From Pseudobowmanella zhangzhouensis (lineage in GTDB: Bacteria; Pseudomonadota; Gammaproteobacteria; Enterobacterales; Alteromonadaceae): a DNA stretch of 64,000 nt. The stretch's first letter is position 1, and every line of letters begins with the position of its first letter. Below the pieces are notes generated by a model. That model saw only the letters and a list, made by a program, of their open reading frames with translations. It was not told the DNA's origin and made no database searches. The position numbers and the translations under genes are program-made. Shown here one piece after another: positions 1 through 8,210 of this stretch. The stretch lies in assembly GCF_042662685.1 (NCBI RefSeq), contig NZ_JBHSYO010000004.1:186001-250000 (forward strand), read 5' to 3'.

Positions 1-1
1 C

Positions 2-775
2 GGCACACAGCGTCTATATGGCAAACAGGCCACTACAGCCTTTGCAAAGGCGCATGTGGCAGTGATCGGTATAGGTGGTGTCGGTAGTTGGGTGGCAGAG
101 GCACTGGCGCGTACCGCCATCGGCCAGATTACCCTGATTGATTTGGATGACATTTGCGTCACCAATACCAATCGGCAGATCCATGCGATGCACAGCACGG
201 TTGGACAAGACAAAACCGAGGCGATGGCTGCCAGAATTGCTTTGATCAATCCGGATTGCCATGTGAACTGTATCGAGGATTTTGTCACGCCGGATAATGT
301 CGCCTCGCACCTTTCTGTCAGTCAGGGGTTTGATTATGTGGTTGACGCAACAGACAGCATCAGCGCCAAAATTGCGATTATTCTGCACTGCAAACGTCAC
401 AAGATCCCCTTGATTACCATCGGCGGAGCCGGCGGACAAAAAGATCCTACACAAATTCAGGTCGCCGATCTGACCAAAACTATTCAGGATCCTCTGGCGG
501 CAAAATTACGCAATCGCCTGCGTCAGCAACATGGGTTTAGTAAAAATCCCGCGCGTAAATTCGGAATTGATTGTGTGTTTTCAACCGAACAACTGACTTA
601 TCCGGCCGCTGATGGCGAAACCTGTAGTAGCAAAGCCGGACTCAGTGGCAGTACTAAGCTGGATTGCAACAGTGGGTTTGGCGCGGCGGTGGTGGTTACT
701 GCCACTTTCGGTTTTGTCGCTGTTGCCCGCGTTCTGGAAAAGCTCCAGCGCCGCGCCTCAGCTCAGCCCGGATAA
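2..775 (+). CDS. tcdA: tRNA threonylcarbamoyladenosine dehydratase TcdA, 5' end outside window
   Basis: ATP-dependent enzyme of the E1/ThiF/MoeB superfamily that cyclises t6A37 of tRNAs reading ANN codons to ct6A. The reading frame is open from base 2, and the residues before the first possible start (RLYG, then AFAKAHVAVIGIGGVGS) match the TcdA N-terminus, so the gene is cut by the window edge. A GTG at 56 is in frame but lies inside the family domain and is not the real start. Visible are the Rossmann glycine motif IGIGGVGS, the LIDLDD strand, the NTNRQIHA segment, GGAGGQKDPTQ, and the conserved C-terminal FGFVAVAR. The stop lies inside the 3' end of the convergent csdA-csdE gene (18 bp overlap). 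That neighbour supplies the persulfide relay genetically linked to TcdA in E. coli, so the pairing is functional. Very confident. Confidence 0.95.
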   Translation, partial: GTQRLYGKQATTAFAKAHVAVIGIGGVGSWVAEALARTAIGQITLIDLDDICVTNTNRQIHAMHSTVGQDKTEAMAARIALINPDCHVNCIEDFVTPDNVASHLSVSQGFDYVVDATDSISAKIAIILHCKRHKIPLITIGGAGGQKDPTQIQVADLTKTIQDPLAAKLRNRLRQQHGFSKNPARKFGIDCVFSTEQLTYPAADGETCSSKAGLSGSTKLDCNSGFGAAVVVTATFGFVAVARVLEKLQRRASAQPG

Positions 776-2368
776 GGTTTTCAGGCGTTCGATAACGGCG
801 CGCAGACCATTTTGTCGGCTTTGTGACAGAAAGTGTGCCACCCCGAGTTCATGCAGATAGGCATCGACGTCAAATTCATTGATCGCCTCGCGGGGCTGCT
901 GTTGCAGGGGCAGTAAAATCACCATCAGCAAGCCCCGAATGATCTTGCTCGGCGAGTCAGCCTGAAACTGCCAACGGCCGCTGCGCTCTGCCGCCAGCAG
1001 GTATACCGGACTTTCACACCCTTCTATCAGGCTGTCAGGGCTTTGTTGCTCTGTGGGGATCTTGGGCAACTGCTTACCGAGTAACATAATCTGCCGGTAT
1101 TTATTCTCCCACCCCTTGGCGCTGCGCAGTTCATCTAACTCTGGCAACTGTGCAGTGGGTAGCGCCATATCGTCGTCTTCGATAGTCAACGCCCTGTCCA
1201 GCGCACTGAAAAAGCGTTCAACGTCCTGACGGTTGTTATACGCAGCGACTGACAAGCGCACCAATCCATCGCTGTGTAACGCATCGTGCAGCACCATGGC
1301 GCAGTGTTTACCCGTCCTGACACAAATATTTTGCGCATCCAGCGCCAACGCCAGATCCTGCGGATGTAACTGAGCAGATTTGAACAATATCAGCGGCACA
1401 CCGTCGGTATCTTCCCCTACCAGCTCAATGCCTGCTCGCGCACTTAATCCCTGACGCAAATCACGATAAATTTGCTGTTCATGGGCAAATATCGCGTCTG
1501 TTAAATTATCTCTGCACCAGGCAATCGCCGCGCCCAGGCCCAATACCGCACTGATATTCGGCGTGCCGGCCTCATATTTTAGTGGCATCGGTTGAAATTC
1601 ACTGTGGGACTTAGCAACCTGCTGAACCATCTCACCGCCGCTGCGATATACAGCAGCATCGTCCAATAATCCCTCGCGAGCATACAACACGCCCACCCCG
1701 GTCGGTCCATACAACTTATGCCCACTGAACAGATAGGCGTCACAATCCATGGCCTGCACATCAACCTGACAATGGGCAATCGCCTGCGCGCCATCGACAA
1801 TGCATAGCGCCCCCACTGCATGGATCTTTGCCACCAGCGTCTTTATCGGCGCATAGGCTCCCAACGTATTGGATGCATGGGCAAAACACACCAGTCGCGT
1901 GCGTTGGCTTAACAGCGAGTCCAGCTGTTGCCACTGAATAGCACCATGCTTATCAACCGGGATCCAGCGGAGCACCAATCCCAGCTTGTGTGCCAGTTGT
2001 TGCCAGGGAACCAAATTGGCGTGGTGTTCCGCTTCAGTCAGGATAATCTCATCACCCGCTTTGAGCCTGCTCGACAGCGCCTGTGCGAGTAAATTAAACC
2101 CGTCGGTGGTACCGTAGGTAAACACGATTTGACGCGCTGACGGCGCATTGATGTATGTCGCGACATCCGAGCGCACTTGTTCAAAACGATCGGTTAACTG
2201 ACTCGCCAGGCGATAACCTGAACGATGCACATTGACCTTTGCGCGGATGTAATAGTCAGTGATCGCATCCACGACCGTCTGCGGCACCTGTGCGGTGGCT
2301 GCACTGTCAAAATACACCAGTTCGGGATGCTGGCGGAAAAACGGAAACTGAGTACGTAAATGAGACAT
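758..2368 (-). CDS. csdA: CsdA-CsdE fusion: cysteine desulfurase joined to SufE-like sulfur acceptor
   Basis: One 536-residue polypeptide carries two proteins that are separate in E. coli. Residues 1-395 are a class V, PLP-dependent cysteine desulfurase: SGHKLYGPTG with the PLP lysine at K218, and RTGKHCAM with the desulfurase cysteine at C356. Residues about 405-536 are a CsdE/SufE domain: WENKYRQIMLLGKQLP, then LIEGCES with the acceptor cysteine at C451, then SKIIRGLL. An acidic linker (IEDDD) joins them. The start is the Met before SHLRTQFPFF. An upstream in-frame Met would add 13 unlikely residues and run into the preceding gene. The gene is last in the recC-recB-recD-acetyltransferase run, 16 bp after the acetyltransferase. 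It likely feeds sulfur for ct6A formation with TcdA. An internal Met at the linker could in principle give free CsdE. Confidence 0.93.
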   Translation of the reverse strand: MSHLRTQFPFFRQHPELVYFDSAATAQVPQTVVDAITDYYIRAKVNVHRSGYRLASQLTDRFEQVRSDVATYINAPSARQIVFTYGTTDGFNLLAQALSSRLKAGDEIILTEAEHHANLVPWQQLAHKLGLVLRWIPVDKHGAIQWQQLDSLLSQRTRLVCFAHASNTLGAYAPIKTLVAKIHAVGALCIVDGAQAIAHCQVDVQAMDCDAYLFSGHKLYGPTGVGVLYAREGLLDDAAVYRSGGEMVQQVAKSHSEFQPMPLKYEAGTPNISAVLGLGAAIAWCRDNLTDAIFAHEQQIYRDLRQGLSARAGIELVGEDTDGVPLILFKSAQLHPQDLALALDAQNICVRTGKHCAMVLHDALHSDGLVRLSVAAYNNRQDVERFFSALDRALTIEDDDMALPTAQLPELDELRSAKGWENKYRQIMLLGKQLPKIPTEQQSPDSLIEGCESPVYLLAAERSGRWQFQADSPSKIIRGLLMVILLPLQQQPREAINEFDVDAYLHELGVAHFLSQSRQNGLRAVIERLKTLSGLS

Positions 2369-2384
2369 AGTGGCGAAACAAAGC

Positions 2385-2909
2385 TTAACTGGGGTAGATC
2401 TTGCCATGTAAGCTATACAGGTTACAGCGCTTAATGTGCTGACCGACAGATAAATAGCCGTTAAAAGCGAATCCTAGTGACGTTACTACATTAATAGATG
2501 CCTGATTGTCCCGATCAATCATCGCCAGTAAATGCGGCTGCTGTAGGCGATTAATTGCGTAGTCGACAACCGCGCCGACCGCCTCGCTGGCCAACCCCAT
2601 ACCGCGCCATTCAGGCAGTAACGCATAACCCACATCCGGATAGCTCAGGTAAGGCCGCTGTAGTAATCCGGCCAGGCCGAGAACCTCGTCGCTCGCCTTA
2701 TCCACCAACGCCCACAATCCAAAGCCATATTCTGCGTAGGACGCTTGCGGCCCGCTGTGAATATAGGCCAATGCATCCGCCTCGCAGGTAAAACCTTTAT
2801 CACCAATAAACTGGATGCAGACCGGATCAGTGAACAGACGAAAAATGGCCGCGGCATCCTGATCACGCACATCGCGAACCTGCATACGCTCAGTCGTAAA
2901 ATGCAACAT
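2385..2909 (-). CDS. GNAT family N-acetyltransferase, RimJ/RimL-like
   Basis: A 174-residue acetyltransferase of the RimJ/RimL-type GNAT group that modifies small molecules or N-termini; its substrate cannot be told from sequence. It opens with the typical TERMQVRDVRDQDAAAIFRLF segment. It then carries VGYALLPEWRGMGLASEA, in which RGMGLA (102-107) is the acetyl-CoA pyrophosphate loop, and the late NVVTSLGF strand. I chose the Met before LHFTTERM because AGGA lies about 9 bases upstream. The longer open frame would extend into recD. It begins 4 bp after the recD stop, so it is probably co-transcribed with recCBD and with csdA-csdE after it. No role in recombination is implied. Confidence 0.85.
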   Translation of the reverse strand: MLHFTTERMQVRDVRDQDAAAIFRLFTDPVCIQFIGDKGFTCEADALAYIHSGPQASYAEYGFGLWALVDKASDEVLGLAGLLQRPYLSYPDVGYALLPEWRGMGLASEAVGAVVDYAINRLQQPHLLAMIDRDNQASINVVTSLGFAFNGYLSVGQHIKRCNLYSLHGKIYPS

Positions 2910-2913
2910 AACT

Positions 2914-4737
2914 TTAATTTCCTGTTTCTGAGTCCGCTGCCAGGCGATCTGACAAACCCGAGGTGCGGGCACATTGCTGTTCAAGACACATACCCAGCGG
3001 CGCCTTAGCAGCGAATAAACTAAAACGCTGTTTAGCGCGCGTAACGCCTGTGTACAACATTTCACGGTTTAAGCCCTTAAACAGGGTTTGTTCATCGGCG
3101 CCCGGCAACACCATCAACACGTGGTCAAACTCTGACCCCTGACTTTTATGCACTGTCATCGCGTACAGACTTTCCACCGCCGGAATACGGCCAGGCAAAA
3201 TACCTCTTAACTGATTGCCGGCATCCATAAACCACACTTTCAACAGGCCCTGATCTGTCGCATCTGGCCAGACAATACCGATATCACCGTTATACACGCC
3301 CACACTATGGTCATTTTGTGTCACCATTAACGCGCGCCCGGGGTAAAATCCATCAGTCCGGCCAATTAATCCCTGTTGCATCAGGCGCTGTTCAATCGCC
3401 TGGTTCAGTGCCTCCGTACCAAACCGGCCACGTCGTGTCGCGCACAGTAACTGGTTGGCAGACAAGACGCGAAATGCCCGGCAAATATCATCCTGCGCTA
3501 ACGCATCAAAATAGCCTTGTAACGACGTACAGCATTGGCTGACCAGTTGTTCTGTTGTGGGGTTAGAATCCCAGCTCAATTGCTGTGGAAAATCCTCAAA
3601 ACAGGCCAGGCTGGCGGGTAAATCCTGTGCCAGTACCTGACGGGCAAGACGCCCTACTCCGCCAGCTGCATCGAACCGGTGACTTTTCTGCAGGACCACC
3701 AGATTATTCTGAATGCGGGACAGTGTGCCGAAAGCGGGTAATTCAACCGCACAAATTGCTGATATCTGCGCAGCAAAATCCGCGTTAAAGCGGGTTTCTC
3801 CCTCGCTAAAGGCGCACAAATCGGCCAGTACTGAGCCTACTTCGACGGACGCTAATTGCTGCTGATCACCGAGTAAAATAACCTGTGCCTCGGCAGGCAA
3901 CGCTTCAAACAACTTACTCATCAGTGGCAAGTCCACCATCGATGCTTCATCAACCACCAGCAGGTCGATATTCAGTGGGTTGTCGCTGTGGTGATTAAAA
4001 CCAGTCCGACCCGGTATGGAGCCCAGCAAGCGGTGAATCGTGGTAGTTTTTGCATGCAGACCCGCGCGAAAATCTGCTGGCAATTTTTCCAGCGCCCCTG
4101 CAATGGACTCACTCAGGCGCGCCGCCGCTTTGCCGGTGGGTGCGGCCAGCGCAATATTCAGTGGCCGATTAACCGTGCCCGCCAACCGGCTAAGTAACGC
4201 CAGCAGGCGGGTAACCGTGGTCGTTTTGCCTGTACCGGGGCCACCGGTGATAATACTGAATTTATTTAACGCGGCACTGGCCACCGCGATTTTCTGCCAA
4301 TCCAGTTCAACAGATGGCGCAAATAATTCATCCAATAATGGCTTAATTTGCTCTGCTGACCAGCCGGTTACCTGACCGGCACGTATACGAATCGCGTTAC
4401 TCAACGACTGCTCATACTGCCAGTAACGGCGTAAATACAGACGGCCGTTATCCAATACCAGTGGCCTGGTCTGTGCTGGCAGACCAATCCAGTGGCTCTG
4501 TTCACAAATCCTGTCTGGCATCTGACTGAAGCTGAATAGCGGCGCAAACGGCTGGCCAATTTCCTGCAAAATCACGCAGGTTTGCTGGCGACTGACCTGA
4601 TGGCTAACCCAGGCTGCCAAAAGCCCGGCATCCAATGATTCTCCGGCTTCCAGAAAATTACGTGCCAGTGCAGAATCCAAAGACGAAATCACGCCCTGCT
4701 CCAGCAGCGTTGCTATGATGGGGTGCTGAACTAACAT
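2914..4737 (-). CDS. recD: Exodeoxyribonuclease V alpha subunit RecD
   Basis: The 5'-3' SF1B helicase motor of the RecBCD complex, which resects double-strand breaks and degrades linear foreign DNA. The 607 residues are close to E. coli RecD. Walker A is GGPGTGKT at 165-172, motif II is VVDEASMVD near 260, and the C-terminal helicase motifs include the ATRRGRFGTEALN and AMTVHKSQGSEFDHV segments, the latter diagnostic of RecD motif VI. The start codon overlaps the end of recB by 7 bp, which suggests translational coupling and equal subunit synthesis. Confidence 0.95.
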   Translation of the reverse strand: MLVQHPIIATLLEQGVISSLDSALARNFLEAGESLDAGLLAAWVSHQVSRQQTCVILQEIGQPFAPLFSFSQMPDRICEQSHWIGLPAQTRPLVLDNGRLYLRRYWQYEQSLSNAIRIRAGQVTGWSAEQIKPLLDELFAPSVELDWQKIAVASAALNKFSIITGGPGTGKTTTVTRLLALLSRLAGTVNRPLNIALAAPTGKAAARLSESIAGALEKLPADFRAGLHAKTTTIHRLLGSIPGRTGFNHHSDNPLNIDLLVVDEASMVDLPLMSKLFEALPAEAQVILLGDQQQLASVEVGSVLADLCAFSEGETRFNADFAAQISAICAVELPAFGTLSRIQNNLVVLQKSHRFDAAGGVGRLARQVLAQDLPASLACFEDFPQQLSWDSNPTTEQLVSQCCTSLQGYFDALAQDDICRAFRVLSANQLLCATRRGRFGTEALNQAIEQRLMQQGLIGRTDGFYPGRALMVTQNDHSVGVYNGDIGIVWPDATDQGLLKVWFMDAGNQLRGILPGRIPAVESLYAMTVHKSQGSEFDHVLMVLPGADEQTLFKGLNREMLYTGVTRAKQRFSLFAAKAPLGMCLEQQCARTSGLSDRLAADSETGN

Positions 4738-7700
4738 GTCACCGCCTTACCACTGAATAAATGGTCCAGGCTTTCTATCAGCGCGTACGGCGGTTTGAAA
4801 TGTACGATACCCTGCCCCTCTTGCGCCGGATGCATCCCGCGGATAAACAGATACAACGCACCACCATGGTGAGTCTGGTAATCATAATCGGCGAGATGCA
4901 AACGCAAATGGCGATGCAAAGCCACGCAGTACAACACCGCCTGCAGATAATAATCATGAGATTGCATTGCCTGATGGCAATGGCCTGCATCATAGTCCTC
5001 AAAACGCTCGCCAAGATGATTAGACTTATAATCCGCCACGTAATAACGTCCCTGATAGCAAAATGTCAGGTCAATAAACCCCTTTAACATGCCCTGTAAT
5101 TGCTCAAACTGATATTGCGGAAAGGTAAGTTCCGTGTTGTCACGTAAACACTGATTAAATTGCCGCGCGGAAACACCTTTGAGTGGAATATGGAACTCCA
5201 TTTCAGCCAGATAATCTGCCGCAGATAAGTGCTGAAGTGCGCAGCCAACGCCCAATGGTGTCGCCAGCACCTCAGCCAGCCACTGCGCCACGCCGGTTTG
5301 CTCGGTAATACCGAAAAACGTCGCCTGTTCAGCCACTACCGAGTCCAGTTGTTGAGGCTGATTAAACGGACAATGTTCAAATACCGCATGTAAAAATGAT
5401 CCGGCCTGCGCCCCTTTGACAAAACGAAAGCGGGTAAGCTCACTTTGTGCAATCGCCGCTGGCAGATGCGATTGGGTTTGCCCTTCGTCCCACCCCGGCT
5501 GATCACCATGTAAGTCGGCATGGCTCGTTTGTCGCGCCAATGCAGAATAGCTGGTTAACATCCAACGGCGCTTTATTGGCGCGCTTAAGGTGGCACAGCG
5601 ATAGGTTTGCTGCTGCGCTTGCGGCGGTACAAATACATCAGGAGGTTGTGGGATCGTGATGACGTCAATTTGTGCCGGGCATTGTTGATGCCAGGCAGCC
5701 AGTGCCTGACTTAGTCGGCTGGCCTGACTGGTATCGCCAATCAATTGTTCCATCTGCAACAAATAGCCAATTGCCGTGTCTTGCAGGCCACTTTGTTTAC
5801 CACTGATTGCCATGTCCACCAGACCGATACACAGCAGATGCTCCGCACGGGTCAGACCGACATACAGCAAACGAATATCTTCTGCGAGGCGCTCCTGATC
5901 AGCCTGCACTTTGGCTTTTTCATCACTTGCGTCCTTATACACCAACTGCGTGTCCTGGTGATGTAGCCCATCTCTGGCTTTTTTAACCCGGGTTACGAAG
6001 GGCATAAACACCAATGGATATTGCAGACCTTTACTGCGGTGTATTGTCACGATTTGCACCAGATTCGCATCGCTTTCCAGCCGCAGTTGCTGTATTTCGT
6101 TATCAGGTTCGGGGTGATGAATTGCATCCAGCAGGTATTGCACTAATTGGTGCATCCCATGCAGTTGCTGAGACTTTTCCTGTAACAGTTCAGCAAGATG
6201 ACGAAAATCGGTAATTACCCGCTCTGGCTGGGGATCAAAGCGAATAATCCGGCTATATAAGCCCAGCGCCTGCTCAATGTGCATCAGGGCATGCATAATC
6301 CCGTGGGATGCCCACAAGTGGTTCGCGTGCCAAAACGTATCGGCCATTCGCTGCCACGCCAGATCATTTAGAAGCAGGCCATCCAGTTCCTCTGCGCTAT
6401 ATCCCAGCCAGGGACTGGCCACCGCAGAACGTAAAAAGTAATCATTACCCGGCTCCAACAGCGCCTGAATCAACAGCAACATCTGCTCGGCGCTGACCGA
6501 TGCAAACACGCTGTTTCGCCCCATAAATACGCTGCTGATATTCACGTCGGTTAGCGCCTTGCGAATACTGGCAGCCTCCGTGCGATCGCGAACCAGAACG
6601 CAGCAATCACCCGCCTGCAGTGCCCGACCGTCTATGAGTGCCTCTCCCTGCTGCCCCCAGTTTAACCAGCGCGCAATCCGCAAGGCACACTCCCTCGCCA
6701 TTAACTCCCGCGCAGTGCCTTCTGGCTGGGTTTCAGCCTCATCGGCCAGCAAGACTTCCAGTGCAGTATCGGCATTTATCGGTGCCTGCCAGCGTGGCGT
6801 TTTACCGGCCTCGGCAGGCTGAAATGGGATCTGCTGTTGCATAAAACTGTTGTGACGCAGCGCAAACAACCCATTTACCACCTCTACAACCTGACGCCGC
6901 GAGCGATAGTTAGTTCCCAGAGTAAATTGGCGCTCGACCGGCACTAACTGCTTTACATGCAGATAGGTGAAAATATCCGCGCCACGGAATGCATAAATCG
7001 CCTGTTTGGGATCGCCGATCATAATTAACCCACCCGCATCCCGGTAAATCTGATTAAAAATCCCAAATTGCTGTGGATCGGTGTCCTGAAACTCATCAAT
7101 CAGCGCCACAGGATATTGTTGCAATAATGCCGCACACAAGGCGGGATTTGCCTGAACCGCAGCATACACCTTAGCTAGCAAATCATCACTGGACTGCACC
7201 TGACGCACTTCCTTTTCCGCGGCGAGGCGCTGCTTTATGACCGCAACAGCCTGCTGCAAAATACCGTAGTACGCTTCCTGCTGGTACCGCTGCAAGGTAC
7301 GATTCGCCGCTTCAAAACAGCCAAGACTAAAATCCTCAGGCAGCGTTGAACTTTTGGTTGTTGCCCCCGCCAACTTGTCATCGTTCAGGTTTTCAAATGC
7401 ATTGATAAGCCAGGGGTCTTGCCACCGTCGCGCCTCCAATAGGGAGCTCAGTGTCGCAATATTTTCCGCCTTGCCGAGCCAACGGCCTTTGTGTAATCCG
7501 GCCTTTAATAACGTGCCCGCCATATCCATGTTTTGCCAACGCATAGCGGCCTGCAACATCGCGTCGGTATAGTCCTGCTCCGCCTCACTTAATCCGCCGG
7601 GCATTGCGGGGTAATCGATCAGCGCGGCACGGCTTAGAATCAGCCGCACTTCGCGCATTAATTTATCCAGCGAGCCCCAGACCTTACTCACCTGTTCAAA

Positions 7701-8210
7701 TTGCCCTGCGGGTAAGGTCACGATGTGACAACGCCAGAAATCCTCGATGGCGCGCTGCAACAACGGCGTTTCGTCCAGAATCAAACTCAATCCAAAGCCG
7801 CTGTTGCTATCAAAGGCATACTCACTGAGTATCCGTTGACACAACCCGTGAATGGTAAAAATTGCCGCGTCATCCATACAGCGCAGCGCCAGATAAAGTC
7901 GGCGTATATCTGTGTCAATGTCTTCACTGGCGCTGATCAGTGCCTGAATAAAGTCATCATCTGACTCACCCAGTAAAAACGCCTGATGGGCGCTATAAAT
8001 GCGCGCCCGAATACGTTGTCGCAGCTCAGCGGTGGCGGCATTGGTAAAAGTTACTAAAAGAATCTGTTCGGTAGTTAGTGGATCGCAGCCACGGCCAAGT
8101 AGCAGACGCAAATACAGGTTGGCAATGGTATAGGTTTTACCGGTACCGGCACTGGCTTCAATCAGTGACATGCCATTAAGCGGCAATTGATAACTGTTTA
8201 AGATCTGCAT
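4731..8210 (-). CDS. recB: Exodeoxyribonuclease V beta subunit RecB
   Basis: Helicase-nuclease subunit of RecBCD: a 3'-5' UvrD-like motor plus the single nuclease domain that also loads RecA. Seen in the 1159 residues are Walker A ASAGTGKT (about 19-26), helicase motif II LIDEFQDTD, the motif VI region IRLLYVGLTRAEHLL, and the C-terminal nuclease motif FIDLTF...ADYKSN. The nuclease metal and catalytic residues correspond to D1047, D1060 and K1062 and are intact. Length is slightly under E. coli RecB. The recB ATG overlaps the recC stop (TGATG) and recB overlaps recD, so the three subunits form one coupled operon. The protease gene ptrA that sits between recC and recB in E. coli is absent here. 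Confidence 0.96.
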   Translation of the reverse strand: MQILNSYQLPLNGMSLIEASAGTGKTYTIANLYLRLLLGRGCDPLTTEQILLVTFTNAATAELRQRIRARIYSAHQAFLLGESDDDFIQALISASEDIDTDIRRLYLALRCMDDAAIFTIHGLCQRILSEYAFDSNSGFGLSLILDETPLLQRAIEDFWRCHIVTLPAGQFEQVSKVWGSLDKLMREVRLILSRAALIDYPAMPGGLSEAEQDYTDAMLQAAMRWQNMDMAGTLLKAGLHKGRWLGKAENIATLSSLLEARRWQDPWLINAFENLNDDKLAGATTKSSTLPEDFSLGCFEAANRTLQRYQQEAYYGILQQAVAVIKQRLAAEKEVRQVQSSDDLLAKVYAAVQANPALCAALLQQYPVALIDEFQDTDPQQFGIFNQIYRDAGGLIMIGDPKQAIYAFRGADIFTYLHVKQLVPVERQFTLGTNYRSRRQVVEVVNGLFALRHNSFMQQQIPFQPAEAGKTPRWQAPINADTALEVLLADEAETQPEGTARELMARECALRIARWLNWGQQGEALIDGRALQAGDCCVLVRDRTEAASIRKALTDVNISSVFMGRNSVFASVSAEQMLLLIQALLEPGNDYFLRSAVASPWLGYSAEELDGLLLNDLAWQRMADTFWHANHLWASHGIMHALMHIEQALGLYSRIIRFDPQPERVITDFRHLAELLQEKSQQLHGMHQLVQYLLDAIHHPEPDNEIQQLRLESDANLVQIVTIHRSKGLQYPLVFMPFVTRVKKARDGLHHQDTQLVYKDASDEKAKVQADQERLAEDIRLLYVGLTRAEHLLCIGLVDMAISGKQSGLQDTAIGYLLQMEQLIGDTSQASRLSQALAAWHQQCPAQIDVITIPQPPDVFVPPQAQQQTYRCATLSAPIKRRWMLTSYSALARQTSHADLHGDQPGWDEGQTQSHLPAAIAQSELTRFRFVKGAQAGSFLHAVFEHCPFNQPQQLDSVVAEQATFFGITEQTGVAQWLAEVLATPLGVGCALQHLSAADYLAEMEFHIPLKGVSARQFNQCLRDNTELTFPQYQFEQLQGMLKGFIDLTFCYQGRYYVADYKSNHLGERFEDYDAGHCHQAMQSHDYYLQAVLYCVALHRHLRLHLADYDYQTHHGGALYLFIRGMHPAQEGQGIVHFKPPYALIESLDHLFSGKAVTC

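Noticed and set aside
2370..2407. Longer N-terminus for CsdA-CsdE
   Set aside because: The extra 13 residues are not family-like and overlap the upstream gene.
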